Shown: in pieces, positions 7,911 to 16,508 of the stretch
Layout of the letters: each line of letters starts with the position of its first letter
How positions within the stretch are numbered: position 1 is the stretch's first letter
Source of the DNA: DATILL01 sp035476575
Lineage (GTDB): Bacteria > Actinomycetota > Actinomycetes > Mycobacteriales > JACQDL01
Reading direction: 5' to 3'
Assembly (NCBI GenBank): GCA_035476575.1
Contig: DATILL010000141.1
Span: 1-37,445, forward strand
Length of the DNA stretch: 37,445 nt
Program-made: the position numbers and the translations under genes
Notes under the pieces: model-generated
Database searches by the model: none
What the model was told of the DNA's origin: nothing
Seen by the model: only the letters and a program-made list of their open reading frames with translations

Positions 7911-9323
7911 TTAGGTCACGAGTTGGTCACGAGCGCTGTCGCGGTCTCGCGAGCGGTGCAGCCAGCGGTGCCGGCTGGGCGCCTCGGCCGTGGGCCGGTC
8001 GCCCTCCCCGAGCGGGCCGAAGCGCAGCCAGACCCGGGCGCCGCCGAGGGTGCCGCGGCTGATCCGGATGGCGCCGCCGGTCGACTGCGCCGCCCGGCGG
8101 GCGATGTCCAGGCCGAGCCCGGTGGAGCCGGCGCCGCTGGCACCGCGGCGGACGGCTGCCTCGGGGTTGGCGATGCCCGGACCAGCGTCCTCGACGATCA
8201 TGCAGGGGGCGCCGTCGACCGTGCGCAGCGCCACCGCGAAGCCACAGCCCGGCGGGGTGTACCGGAAGACGTTGCCAACTAGCGCGTCGACAACCGCGGC
8301 GAGGTCCGCGCACGGCAGCGGGATCCGGACCGGCTCCGCGACACCGGTGATCTCGCAGGGCCGCTGCTGGTCGGCCGCCAGCGCGGCCCAGAACCGCATC
8401 CGGGCACGGACAATCTCGGCGCCGTCGCACTGCTCGCCCGACTGCGCGCCTAGCGGTGAGCGGGCAGTTCGGATGATCCCGTCGATCTCGCGTTCGAGCT
8501 GGCCGGCGGCGAGCCGGACCCGGTCCGCGGCCGGGCTGGTGCCGACCGCCTCGGCGTCCAGCCGCAGGGCGGTCAGCGGCGTACGGAGCCGGTGGGAGAG
8601 GTCGGCGAGCAGCTCGCGTTCGGCGGCGAGCAGGTACACGACCCGGTCGGCCATCGCGTTGAACGCCTCGCCGGCCTCGGTCAGCTCGGTCGGGCCGGCA
8701 GGAGTGACCCGCATCTCCAGCTCGCCGCCGCCGAGCTTGCGGGCCGCGACGGCGAGGTCCTTGGAGGCCCGCACGGTCCGGGCCGCCAGCCGGTCGGCGA
8801 CCAGCACCGACGTCGCGACCAGCCCGAACGCGATGACCGCCATCACCGTCCAGGCTCGCTCGACGCCCAGGGTCACGTCGACCCGCGGCACGACCACCTC
8901 AACCAGGGCCATCCGGCCGCCGGTCAGCGCGATCGGCTGCAGCAGGAGGTAGCCGTCGTCGGTGGGTACGGCGAAGTCGCGGCCCTGGGCGTTGGCCAGC
9001 CGCACGTCCTCGGGTCGACCGCGGGTCTGGCCGATGACGGTGCCGTCGGACAGATGTACGGCGATCCGGTCCAGCCGGCCGGCCGGGAGCGCGGCCACGC
9101 CCTTGGCGATCTCGCCGTGGTCGGTGGCCAGCTCCAGCACCGGGGCCAGCGCGGCGGCCTGCCGTTCGGCGTCGTGCAGCGCGCGGTCGTGCGCGACCTG
9201 GCGGACCGCGAGGGCGAGCGGGATGACGAAGGCCAGCGCGACCATGGAGGTGACCGCGGCGGTGACCAGGGCGAAGGTGCGCCGCATCGGGTGGCCGGGC
9301 CGGATGGTGCCGGGTCGTTTCAC
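7911..9323 (-). CDS. Two-component sensor histidine kinase
   Basis: Membrane sensor of about 470 aa that autophosphorylates and passes phosphate to the regulator encoded just upstream. TM1 is about residues 14-38 (TFALVTAAVTSMVALAFVIP), followed by an extracellular domain of about 120 residues, TM2 (WTVMAVIAFGLVATSVLVAD), a HAMP region, a HisKA motif ADLSHRLRTPLTALRLDAEA with the phospho-accepting His, and an HATPase_c domain with N box NVFRYTPPG, G1 VEDAGPGIA and G2 STGLGLDIARRAAQ. GTG at 9323 overlaps the regulator's TGA (GTGA), making this the most likely start; an ATG 15 nt upstream would overlap further. The signal is unknown. Confidence 0.93.
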   Translation of the reverse strand: MKRPGTIRPGHPMRRTFALVTAAVTSMVALAFVIPLALAVRQVAHDRALHDAERQAAALAPVLELATDHGEIAKGVAALPAGRLDRIAVHLSDGTVIGQTRGRPEDVRLANAQGRDFAVPTDDGYLLLQPIALTGGRMALVEVVVPRVDVTLGVERAWTVMAVIAFGLVATSVLVADRLAARTVRASKDLAVAARKLGGGELEMRVTPAGPTELTEAGEAFNAMADRVVYLLAAERELLADLSHRLRTPLTALRLDAEAVGTSPAADRVRLAAGQLEREIDGIIRTARSPLGAQSGEQCDGAEIVRARMRFWAALAADQQRPCEITGVAEPVRIPLPCADLAAVVDALVGNVFRYTPPGCGFAVALRTVDGAPCMIVEDAGPGIANPEAAVRRGASGAGSTGLGLDIARRAAQSTGGAIRISRGTLGGARVWLRFGPLGEGDRPTAEAPSRHRWLHRSRDRDSARDQLVT

Positions 9324-10015
9324 GGTGCCCCGCCGCACTCCGGCGCCACCAGCTTGACACCGACGCCGCGCACGGTGTGCAGGTAGCGGGGCTCGACGGC
9401 GCTCTCGCCCAGCTTGCGGCGTAACCAGGACAGGTGCACGTCGATGGTCTGGTCGTCGCCGCCGTACGGCTGCTGCCAGACCTCGGTGAGCAGCTCGCGC
9501 CGGGTGACCACCCGGCCGGGTCGCCGGGCCAGGAACGCCAGCAGGTCGAACTCCCGGCGGGTGAGGGCCAGCACCTCGCCGCCCACGGTGGCCTCGCGCC
9601 GTTCGAAGTAGACGGTGAGCGCGCCGACCTGGGCGACCTCGGCCTGCCGGGCAGCGCCGGTGCGGCGGAGCACGGCGGCCAGCCGGGCCCGCAGGTGCTC
9701 GCCGGAGAACGGCTTGACCAGGTAGTCGTCGGCGCCGGCGTTGAGCAGCCGGACGATCTCCTGCTCGGCGTCGCGGGCGGTGGCCACGATGACCGGTACG
9801 TCGATCAGGCCGCGCAGCATCTTCAGCGCGTCGACGCCGTCCAGGTCGGGGAGCCCGAGGTCGAGGATGACGGCGTCCGGCGGGTGCTCCGCGACATCGC
9901 GCAACGCCTGCAGCGCGTTCGGCGCGGACCGCACCGCATGGCCGCCGTCGGTGAGCGAGCGGATCAGCGCCGCCCGAATGTTGTGGTCGTCCTCGACTAC
10001 CAGCACGCTCGCCAC
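9320..10015 (-). CDS. OmpR/PhoB-family response regulator
   Basis: 231-aa DNA-binding response regulator. The receiver domain has the acidic pair VVEDD, phospho-acceptor D52 in VILDLGLPDLDG, Thr in VIVATARD (about T79) and Lys in YLVKPFS (about K101). The C-terminal winged helix (about 128-228) shows LTRREFDLLAFLARRPGRVV and DQTIDVHLSWLRRKLGE, typical of OmpR-type regulators. The start is GTG at 10015 without a clear Shine-Dalgarno. It is cotranscribed with the kinase (4-bp overlap) and divergent from the membrane-anchored gene at 10076, which shares its 60-bp upstream region and is a likely target (inference). Confidence 0.94.
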   Translation of the reverse strand: MASVLVVEDDHNIRAALIRSLTDGGHAVRSAPNALQALRDVAEHPPDAVILDLGLPDLDGVDALKMLRGLIDVPVIVATARDAEQEIVRLLNAGADDYLVKPFSGEHLRARLAAVLRRTGAARQAEVAQVGALTVYFERREATVGGEVLALTRREFDLLAFLARRPGRVVTRRELLTEVWQQPYGGDDQTIDVHLSWLRRKLGESAVEPRYLHTVRGVGVKLVAPECGGAP

Positions 10016-10075
10016 GGCACGAAGCTACTTCACCGGGGGCTACTAACCCAGGGCCGGTGCTGGCAGGATGTCTGG

Positions 10076-10672
10076 ATGCGTCAGGGGTTCGGGTACTTTG
10101 CTGCTTGGCTGGCGGCGACCGCCACGGCGGTGGCCGGGTCCTGGTTCGGCTGCGGCCTGGTGCTGCGGGAGGCCAGCCCGCCCGCGCCGACGGTGTTGTC
10201 GTCGGTGCAGTCCCGGCACGTGGTCGGGCTGGCCGGCTCGCTGGCCGCGACCATGGTCCCGCCGGAGGCCGCCCCCCGAACGGCGGCCACCACGCTCGGC
10301 CCCGCTCCTACGGCCACTCCGACGCGCGTGGCGTCGACCACTCAGCCGAGTGCGCCGCGGCCGAGGAGATCCCGGGCCGGCGGCTGGCCGCCGTACCTTC
10401 CACCCATCGGGCACCCGACGTTCCCCGTGCTGCCGGCGCCGGACGCGGTCATCCGGACCTATCAGACCAAAGGCGGCGTGGCCACCCTGCGTTTCACCCC
10501 GACCCGGGTCGACGTGGTCGGCACCGTCCCGAGTCCCGGCTACCAGTTCTACGTCGGCCGGGACCGCAACAACCACCTGTTGGTCGTCTTCGCCCGGTCG
10601 GATCGGGAGTCCGACCTGGACGCCACCTGGGACCACGGCCCGCGCGCCGACATCACCGAGTACTGGTGGTAG
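10076..10672 (+). CDS. Membrane-anchored or secreted hypothetical protein
   Basis: 198 aa. One N-terminal hydrophobic segment (YFAAWLAATATAVAGSWFGC, about residues 7-26) could be an uncleaved anchor; the Cys at its end lacks a canonical lipobox. Residues about 35-120 are a Pro/Thr/Ser/Ala-rich spacer typical of wall-spanning linkers, and the C-terminal about 75 residues form a small soluble domain (TKGGVATLRFTPTRVDVVGT, YQFYVGRDRNNHLLVVFARS). Family not recognised. It is divergent from the two-component operon, so it may be an extracytoplasmic partner or regulon member (inference). A repeat array begins 16 bp after its stop. Confidence 0.8.
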   Translation: MRQGFGYFAAWLAATATAVAGSWFGCGLVLREASPPAPTVLSSVQSRHVVGLAGSLAATMVPPEAAPRTAATTLGPAPTATPTRVASTTQPSAPRPRRSRAGGWPPYLPPIGHPTFPVLPAPDAVIRTYQTKGGVATLRFTPTRVDVVGTVPSPGYQFYVGRDRNNHLLVVFARSDRESDLDATWDHGPRADITEYWW

Positions 10673-10680
10673 GCCGCATA

Positions 10681-10816
10681 CAACGACAGGTCACCACAAC
10701 GCCGACAGGTCACCACACGGGCGGCACGGACAACGACAGGTCACCACAACGCCGACAGGTCACCACACGGGCCACGCAGACAACGACAGGTCACCACAAC
10801 GCCGAGAGGTGACCAC
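10681..10816. repeat. 50-bp-period repeat array 2 (inverted orientation)
   Basis: GGTSACCAC cores start at 10689, 10708, 10739, 10758, 10789 and 10808, spacings 19, 31, 19, 31, 19. On the minus strand the unit reads GTGGTGACCTGTCGTTGTC, the same as the other arrays, so this copy is inverted relative to arrays 1, 3, 4 and 5. The last core is GGTGACCAC. It lies between the gene ending at 10672 and the 6C RNA. Confidence 0.94.
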
Positions 10817-10954
10817 ACTCGAACGGGCGGCACGGAAAACCCCCGCCCCATCGGCCGCCCGGCCGTGGCAGCCGGGCACACCAGGCCGGCCAACTCCTTA
10901 AGGAGCCGTTAAGCGGGATTTGAGGTGCCGCCAATCCGCTGACCGGCAGAGTGT

Positions 10955-11065
10955 CCGCATCCGGTTGAACCAAGGCGTGCCGGCATCCGCATCCCCCCTC
11001 GATCGCCTTGGTCAGCCGAACAGGCCGGTCGCCTTGCCCCCCAGGGCGACCGGCCATTTTCATCT
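10955..11065 (+). ncRNA. 6C small RNA
   Basis: Two hairpins, each with a run of six C in the loop, define the actinobacterial 6C RNA motif. Hairpin 1 pairs ACCAAGGCG (10969-10977) with CGCCTTGGT (11004-11012) and its loop contains CCGCATCCCCCCTCG. Hairpin 2 pairs 11023-11033 with 11045-11055 (extended by two pairs) around GCCCCCC, followed by ATTTTCATCTT, so it also acts as terminator. The predicted transcript is about 100 nt, close to the M. tuberculosis 6C/B11 RNA (about 93 nt), which pairs with mRNAs through its C-rich loops (established). The 5' end is estimated. A perfect palindrome CTCCTTAAGGAG lies upstream at 10894-10905. Confidence 0.87.
11023..11061 (+). terminator. Intrinsic terminator of the 6C RNA
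   Basis: GGCCGGTCGCC pairs with GGCGACCGGCC (11 bp), extended by a U-G and a U-A pair, with a 7-nt GCCCCCC loop and a downstream ATTTT. It ends the 6C RNA rather than any protein gene; the nearest upstream plus-strand CDS ends about 350 bp away. Confidence 0.85.
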
Positions 11066-11259
11066 TCCGGCTCATCCTCGCCCGCCGCACAACACGCCCG
11101 GCGCACTGCGGCCAGCCGATCTCAAGCCGGTCCCAAGCCGGTCCGAAACGGACAGGACGCCCCGTGACTCGCGTCATGGCGAAAGTCGAGCGCAAGCTGT
11201 TCTACTTGCAGCCAGGCACCGAACCGACCGCGAGACCGGACCCTCGGCGGAGGCAGACC

Positions 11260-11748
11260 ATGGCCGCGATCGACACCCTGCTCGGCACTACCGGCCGATA
11301 TACCGAGAGCTTCCCGTATGCCGGCCTGGCCGCCCCGCCGACCATGAAGGTCGCCGTGCTCACCTGCATGGACGCCCGGATCGACCCAGCCCGGATCTTC
11401 GGGCTCGAGCCCGGCGACGCGCACGTGATCCGTAACGCCGGCGGCGTGGTGTCCGACGACGCCCGGCGCAGCCTGGTGGTCAGCCAGCGGGTGCTCGGCA
11501 CCCGGGAGATCATGGTCGTCTGGCACACGGGCTGCGGGATGTCCGTGCTCACGGAGCGCTTCCAGGAGGAGCTGGCGGTCGAGGTGGGCGAGCCACCGGG
11601 CTGGCGGCTGCACCCCATCGGCGACCTGGCCGACGACCTGCGCGCGGCTGTCAGGTCGCTGCGTGCGGACCGGTTCCTCGTCCACACCGACACGATCCGT
11701 GGCGTCGTGTACGACGTGACCACTGGCAGCCTCACCGAGGTCTGCTAA
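11260..11748 (+). CDS. Beta-class carbonic anhydrase
   Basis: Zinc enzyme interconverting CO2 and bicarbonate in the cytoplasm. At 162 aa it is the short actinobacterial type resembling M. tuberculosis Rv1284. Zinc and active-site residues are present: C36-x-D38-x-R40 in VAVLTCMDARID and H89-x-x-C92 in VVWHTGCGM; HVIRNAGGVVSDDARRSL is also characteristic. ATG at 11260 is preceded by GGAGG with 6-nt spacing, which decides the start over longer in-frame options. The gene stands alone, with the 6C RNA upstream and glycosyltransferases downstream. A frameshifted cyanase, which uses bicarbonate, is 20 kb away; no link is claimed. Confidence 0.94.
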   Translation: MAAIDTLLGTTGRYTESFPYAGLAAPPTMKVAVLTCMDARIDPARIFGLEPGDAHVIRNAGGVVSDDARRSLVVSQRVLGTREIMVVWHTGCGMSVLTERFQEELAVEVGEPPGWRLHPIGDLADDLRAAVRSLRADRFLVHTDTIRGVVYDVTTGSLTEVC

Positions 11749-11750
11749 CG

Positions 11751-11792
11751 GTTCGCCCCATCTGGGCAAAGTATGAACGCGATGGGGTGAAC
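11751..11792 (+). terminator. Possible terminator hairpin after carbonic anhydrase
   Basis: GTTCGCCCCAT (11751-11761) pairs with ATGGGGTGAAC (11782-11792), 10 of 11 positions plus a wobble, starting 3 nt after the stop. There is no U tract, so this is tentative. A second small hairpin (AGCCAGG/CCTGGCT) and a TTGACA at 11872 lie further down in this 186-bp gap. Confidence 0.45.
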
Positions 11793-11934
11793 GCGGTGGC
11801 CCAGCCGGGCACAGCCCGCGGCGCATTGGTCCGCATTTGGTCACCACAGCCAGGCTTTCTGCCATCCTGGCTTGACACAGCCAATCCGCGCCGTGGTGCA
11901 TAAGCGTCGGGCATGGTCAAGCAGGAGGGCTTGC

Positions 11935-13176
11935 GTGGGGATCGTCGGCGGACGGGTTGCGCAGGAAGACGCCCAGCCAGCCCAGCTAGAGCTGAGCATT
12001 GTCATGCCCTGCCTCAACGAGGCGGAGACGGTCGCGACCTGCGTGCGGAAGGCGCACCGCTTCCTCGCCGAGCACCACGTCGCGGGCGAGGTTCTGGTCG
12101 CCGACAACGGCAGTACGGACGGCAGCGCCGGGCTGGCGGCCGCGGCGGGTGCCCGGGTCGTCAGCGTGCCGCTGCGGGGCAACGGCGCCGCGCTGCTCGG
12201 TGGCATCCAGGCCGCCCGGGGCCGCTTCGTGATCATGGGCGACGCGGACGACAGCTACAACTTCCTGGACCTGATGCCGTTCCTCGCCGGGCTGCGCGCA
12301 GGCGCCGACCTGGTGATGGGCAACAGGTTCACGGGCGGGATCGCCCCGGGCGCGATGCCGGCGCTGCACCGGTACCTCGGAAACCCGGCGTTCAGCTTCC
12401 TCGGGAGGCTGTTCTTCGGCAGCACGGTGCGGGACTTCCACTGCGGCCTGCGCGGCTTCCGCAGGGACCGGTTCGCCGGGCTCGGCATGGTCTCGCTGGG
12501 GTTCGAGTTCTGCAGCGAGATGGTCATCAAGGCGACGTTCAACGGCTGGCGGGTGGTCGAGGTGCCGACCACGCTGTCCCCGGACGGGCGCAGCCGCCGT
12601 CCGCACCTGCGGACCTGGCGGGACGGGTTCCGGCACCTGCGGTTCTTCCTGCTCTACAGCCCACGCTGGCTGTTCTTCTACCCTGGGCTGCTGCTGGCCG
12701 GGGTCGGGCTGCTGCTCGGCGTACCGACCACGCTCGCGCCGCTACCGGTCGGCGGGGTGAGCCTCGACGTGGACAGCCTGGTGGCGGCGGCCGGCATGGT
12801 GGTCGTCGGCTACCAGATGGTGCTGTTCGCGATCTTCACCAAGGTGTACGCCGGGGCGGAGGGGTTCCTGCCAGCGGGCCGGTGGACCCGGTGGGTGAGC
12901 AACGAGTTCCGGCTGGAGCGGGGCTTAGCGGCGAGCGCGCTGCTGGTGGCGGCCGGCGCCGTGGGGATGGTGGTGTCGGTGTTGCACTGGAAGGGCGTCG
13001 GGTACGGCGCCGTCGACCCGCGGCGCGAGCTACGGATCGTGGTGCCGTCGGTCACGGCGCTCATCGTCGGCTGCCAGACCGCCGCGGCCAGCCTGTTCAT
13101 CGGCATCCTCGGCATCCGGCACCGTACCGACGAGGTGGAGGTCGTCGAGGCGGAGCTGGAGCGGGTGAGGCCGTGA
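11935..13176 (+). CDS. GT2 family glycosyltransferase, polyprenyl-phosphate type
   Basis: 413-aa membrane-linked glycosyltransferase that probably charges a polyprenyl phosphate with a sugar at the inner membrane face. The GT-A domain has the N-terminal motif ELSIVMPCLNEAETVATCVR, nucleotide-sugar elements VLVADNGSTDGS and the metal-binding MGDADDSYNF, then MGNRFTGGI and a DFHCGLRGFRRD segment typical of DPM1/GtrB-like enzymes. The C-terminal part (about 245-400) has four hydrophobic helices. GTG at 11935 is chosen because GGAGGG lies about 6 nt upstream. Its stop overlaps the next gene's GTG, so the two are coupled; the partner is a GT-C-like transferase that could use the lipid-linked sugar. 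Confidence 0.9.
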   Translation: MGIVGGRVAQEDAQPAQLELSIVMPCLNEAETVATCVRKAHRFLAEHHVAGEVLVADNGSTDGSAGLAAAAGARVVSVPLRGNGAALLGGIQAARGRFVIMGDADDSYNFLDLMPFLAGLRAGADLVMGNRFTGGIAPGAMPALHRYLGNPAFSFLGRLFFGSTVRDFHCGLRGFRRDRFAGLGMVSLGFEFCSEMVIKATFNGWRVVEVPTTLSPDGRSRRPHLRTWRDGFRHLRFFLLYSPRWLFFYPGLLLAGVGLLLGVPTTLAPLPVGGVSLDVDSLVAAAGMVVVGYQMVLFAIFTKVYAGAEGFLPAGRWTRWVSNEFRLERGLAASALLVAAGAVGMVVSVLHWKGVGYGAVDPRRELRIVVPSVTALIVGCQTAAASLFIGILGIRHRTDEVEVVEAELERVRP

Positions 13177-14699
13177 CGGCGGTGGAGACGGCGCCGAGCG
13201 CGCCGGCGCCCGAGGCGGGCGGGCTGGGCCGGCCGAGATGGGCGGGGCTGGCGTCGGTACTGCGGCTGGCCGGCGCGCACCGGTGGTTCGGGCTGGCCTT
13301 GGCCGCCGGGCTGGTGGTGCGGGCGGTCGCGGTGCTCGGCTACTGGCCGGCGCTGTGGTTCAACGACAGCTTCGAGTACGTCGGCGTGGCGCTGCGGCTG
13401 CAGCCGTACCCGATTCGCCCGGACGGGTACAGCTTCTACCTACGCGCCCTGGAACCGCTGCACAGCTTCCGGCTGGTGGTCATCACGCAGCACCTGATGG
13501 GCCTGGGTGTGGCGGTCCTGCTGTACGCGCTGTTACGGCGGTGGGGGGTGCCGGGGTGGCTGGCGACGCTGGGCAGCCTGCCGCAGCTCCTCGACGTACA
13601 CCAGGTCCAGCTTGAGAGCCTGATCCTGTCCGACACGCTGTTCACCGCGCTGCTGGTGGCGGCGGTGACGCTGCTGGGCTGGCGGGCCCGGCCGTCCTGG
13701 CGGCTGGCCGGCGCGGCCGGCCTGCTGCTCGCGCTGGCCACGCTGACCCGGTCGGTCGGGCTGCCGCTGCTCCTGCTGGCCGGCCTGTACCTGCTGGTAC
13801 GCCGGCCAGGCTGGCGGGCCGCCGCCGCCTTCGGCGTGCTCGCCGCCGCGCCGGTGGCGGGCTATGCGACGTGGTACCACTCGGTGCACGGCCAGTACGC
13901 GCTGAGCAGCAGCGAAGGCATCTTTCTCTACAGCCGGGTGATGCAGTTCGCCGACTGCGCCACGATCCACCCGCCGGCGGACCTGGCCGGGCTGTGTGAC
14001 CCCAGGCCGCCAGCGGACCGCGAGCCGTCCTCCAACTACATCTGGCGCTCCTCCCCGCTGGACCGGGTGACCGGCAGCTACAGCCCGGTCGACGGAGCGC
14101 CGCCGCAGCGCTTCACCCCGCGGGCCAACGAGGCGGCCCGGCAGTTCGCCGTCCGGGCGATCCTGGCCCAGCCCGGCGACTACCTGCGGCTGGTCGGCCG
14201 GGACCTGCTCCGCGGTCTGGCCTGGGAGCGCGAGCCGTTCCCGAACGCCGGGGTGCTCGCCGGCTACGAGTTCACCCTGGAGCCGAAGAAGACCACGATG
14301 GGCCTGTCTGACGGGCCCGGCCGGCCCGAACGGCAGGTCGACCGGGTGTTCGTCCCGGGCGGCACGGCCCGCGGGGACACCGCGGCGTACGAGGCCAACC
14401 CGGCCGACACCGCTGTCGTCCAGCCGTTCGCGGACATGATCATCGGCTACCAGCGGGTGGCGTTCCTGCCGGGACCGGTGCTGGCCGCCGTCGTGCTGCT
14501 CGGCCTGGCGGGAGTGCTGGCCGCCCGACGGCGGGACCCGCGGCGGTGGCCGGCGCTGCTGCTGTGGGGGGTCAGCGCCGCGCTGCTCGTGCTCCCCCCG
14601 GCGACCGCGCAGTTCGACTACCGGTACCTGCTGCCGGCCGTGCCGCTGGCCGCCGCGGCGGCGGCGCTGGCCGGCCCGATGCTCCGGCGGCGCGGGTAG
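13173..14699 (+). CDS. Integral membrane protein, probable GT-C glycosyltransferase
   Basis: 508 aa with about ten predicted transmembrane helices (such as WFGLALAAGLVVRAVAVLGY and GPVLAAVVLLGLAGVLAA). The first extracytoplasmic loop contains LWFNDSFEYVGVAL; an acidic residue in this loop is the usual catalytic position of GT-C enzymes that take sugar from a polyprenyl-phosphate donor. A large hydrophilic loop lies at about residues 250-420. GTG at 13173 overlaps the upstream TGA (GTGA). Pairing with a polyprenyl-phosphate glycosyltransferase suggests envelope glycan or protein glycosylation. The acceptor is unknown, and a flippase-like role cannot be excluded. Confidence 0.85.
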   Translation: MTAVETAPSAPAPEAGGLGRPRWAGLASVLRLAGAHRWFGLALAAGLVVRAVAVLGYWPALWFNDSFEYVGVALRLQPYPIRPDGYSFYLRALEPLHSFRLVVITQHLMGLGVAVLLYALLRRWGVPGWLATLGSLPQLLDVHQVQLESLILSDTLFTALLVAAVTLLGWRARPSWRLAGAAGLLLALATLTRSVGLPLLLLAGLYLLVRRPGWRAAAAFGVLAAAPVAGYATWYHSVHGQYALSSSEGIFLYSRVMQFADCATIHPPADLAGLCDPRPPADREPSSNYIWRSSPLDRVTGSYSPVDGAPPQRFTPRANEAARQFAVRAILAQPGDYLRLVGRDLLRGLAWEREPFPNAGVLAGYEFTLEPKKTTMGLSDGPGRPERQVDRVFVPGGTARGDTAAYEANPADTAVVQPFADMIIGYQRVAFLPGPVLAAVVLLGLAGVLAARRRDPRRWPALLLWGVSAALLVLPPATAQFDYRYLLPAVPLAAAAAALAGPMLRRRG

Positions 14700-14739
14700 G
14701 TCCCGGCAGCGACGACCGGCGCGTGGTTACCGTGGACGG

Positions 14740-16176
14740 GTGCGCTTCCTGCCTGGCTGCAAACCGAACCACGAGCTGACCTACAACGACGTGTTCTGCG
14801 TGCCGAGCCGCTCCGCGGTCGGCTCCCGGCTGGACGTCGACCTGTCCACTGTGGACGGCAGCGGCACGACCATCCCGATCGTGGTGGCCAACATGACCGC
14901 GGTGGCCGGCCGCCGGATGGCCGAGACGGTGGCCCGCCGGGGCGCCCTCGCCGTCATACCGCAGGACATCCCCACCGACGTGGTCGCCAGCGTGGTCACC
15001 TGGGTCAAGCAGCGGCACCTGGTCTACGACACGCCGATCACGCTGTTCCCGAGCTCGACGGTGGGGGACGCGCTGGCGCTGCTGCCGAAGCGGGCGCATG
15101 GCGCGGTGATCGTGGTCGAGGACGGGCGGCCGGTCGGCGTGCTGACCGAGGCGGACTGCGCGGCGGTGGACCGCTTCACCCAGGTACGGCAGGTGATGAG
15201 CAGCGAGCTGCTGACCCTGCCGGACGGCGTGACCCCGCGGGCGGCGTTCGACCGCCTGCACGGCAGCCGGCACCGGCTGGCCCCGGTGGTGGACGCCGCC
15301 GGCCGGCTGGTCGGCCTGCTGACCCGGACCGCCGCGCTGCGGGCCACGCTGTACGAGCCGGCCGTCGACGCCTCCGGCGCGCTGCGGGTCGGCGCGGCCA
15401 TCGGCATCAACGGCGACGCCAAGGGCAAGGCGGCGGCGCTGCTCGACGCCGGTGTCGACCTGCTGGTCCTTGACACCGCGCACGGCCACCAGGAGAAGAT
15501 GCTGGCTGCACTCGGGGCGGTCCGCGCCCTCGACCCGCCCGTGGCGGTGGTGGCCGGCAACGTGGTGACCGCGGCCGGCGTACGCGATCTCGTCGACGCC
15601 GGTGCGGACATCGTCAAGGTCGGCGTCGGGCCGGGCGCGATGTGCACCACCCGGATGATGACCGGGGTGGGCCGGCCGCAGTTCTCCGCGGTGCTGGAGT
15701 GCGCGGCGCAGGCCCGCGAGCTGGGCCGGCACGTATGGGCGGACGGCGGCGTCCGGCACCCGCGCGACGTGGCGCTGGCGCTGGCGGCCGGTGCGGCGAA
15801 CGTCATGATCGGCTCCTGGTTCGCCGGCACCTACGAGTCGCCCGGCGACGCGCAGCGCGACTCCGACGGCAGGCTGTTCAAGGAGAGCTTCGGGATGGCG
15901 TCGTCGCGGGCGGTGCAGCAGCGCACGGCCGGCGACACGCCGTTCGACCGGGCCCGCAAGGCGTTGTTCGAGGAGGGGGTGTCGGCGTCGCGGATGTACC
16001 TCGACCCAGCCCGGCCCGGCGTCGAGGACCTGATCGACTCGATCGTCGCGGGGATCCGCAGCGCGTCGACGTATGCCGGGGCGCGCACCCTGGAGGAGCT
16101 CCACGAGCGTGCGGTGGTCGGAGTGCAGAGCGCGTCCGGCTACGCCGAGGGCCTGCCGCGGCAGACGAGCTGGTAA
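14740..16176 (+). CDS. guaB1: GuaB1-family IMPDH-like protein (GMP reductase)
   Basis: 478-aa protein of the IMPDH/GMPR superfamily, actinobacterial GuaB1 type. The barrel starts with ELTYNDVFCVPSRS; a CBS pair is inserted at about residues 95-205 (VGDALALLPKRAHGAVIVVE); the catalytic loop is VGPGAMCTTRMMTG with the nucleophile about C302; the C-terminal flap contains SFGMASSRAVQQRT. Annotated historically as IMP dehydrogenase-related, mycobacterial GuaB1 was shown to be a GMP reductase (GMP to IMP, NADPH) controlled through the CBS domains, which is the likely role here. GTG at 14740 matches the family start MRFLPGCKPNHELTYNDVF. It stands alone in a 41-bp to 330-bp gap context. Confidence 0.93.
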   Translation: MRFLPGCKPNHELTYNDVFCVPSRSAVGSRLDVDLSTVDGSGTTIPIVVANMTAVAGRRMAETVARRGALAVIPQDIPTDVVASVVTWVKQRHLVYDTPITLFPSSTVGDALALLPKRAHGAVIVVEDGRPVGVLTEADCAAVDRFTQVRQVMSSELLTLPDGVTPRAAFDRLHGSRHRLAPVVDAAGRLVGLLTRTAALRATLYEPAVDASGALRVGAAIGINGDAKGKAAALLDAGVDLLVLDTAHGHQEKMLAALGAVRALDPPVAVVAGNVVTAAGVRDLVDAGADIVKVGVGPGAMCTTRMMTGVGRPQFSAVLECAAQARELGRHVWADGGVRHPRDVALALAAGAANVMIGSWFAGTYESPGDAQRDSDGRLFKESFGMASSRAVQQRTAGDTPFDRARKALFEEGVSASRMYLDPARPGVEDLIDSIVAGIRSASTYAGARTLEELHERAVVGVQSASGYAEGLPRQTSW

Positions 16177-16508
16177 CCCGGCCACCCGGCCAGACCGCGG
16201 CTTTCTACGGGGTCACCCCTCGCGCCATCATAAGCCGCGCCATCACGGACCGCACGGTCACTGGCCACGCCATCACAGAGCCGGCGACGCCTCTCACCGG
16301 CAAGGCGGGAGCGCACTCCGGAAGGCGCCGGCAGCCGCCTTCCCGGACCAAGGCGCCGGTTTCTTCCGACGATGAGCATGCCGCTGAACTAGCCTTTAAC
16401 GTTGGCCACGCGGTATAGACTCGACATGTCGCGCTGATTCGCGGGCCCGGTCAGCGTCTTGGCGTCGACCGTTGTCCCAACGGCCGTCGTCGGGGGATGG
16501 AGACCGAG
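16177..16508 (+). other. Intergenic region: weak terminator and candidate promoter
   Basis: No gene is seen in these 332 bp. Three copies of CGCCATCA occur between 16223 and 16276. CCGGAAGGCG (16318-16327) pairs with CGCCTTCCCGG (16336-16346, one bulge), a possible terminator for guaB1, with TTTCTTCC further down. TATAGA at 16414-16419 could be a -10 element for the downstream gene, but no matching -35 is evident. CGACATGTCG at 16422-16431 is a short palindrome. Confidence 0.4.

Noticed and set aside
10681..10816. CRISPR-like array
   Set aside because: The repeat core is only 9 bp, and the sequences between cores are themselves repeated and alternate between 19 and 31 bp, so there are no unique spacers. 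No cas genes are present.
10791..11195. 134-aa minus-strand frame covering the 6C RNA
   Set aside because: It begins in the array and is antisense to the structured RNA, with no domain or ribosome binding site.
11839..11847. Single GGTCACCAC between carbonic anhydrase and the GT2 gene
   Set aside because: A lone core without a partner at 19 or 31 bp; could be chance in GC-rich DNA.
11872..11877. TTGACA as -35 of the GT2 operon
   Set aside because: No -10 hexamer at 16-18 bp; the nearest (CATAAG) is 21 bp away.
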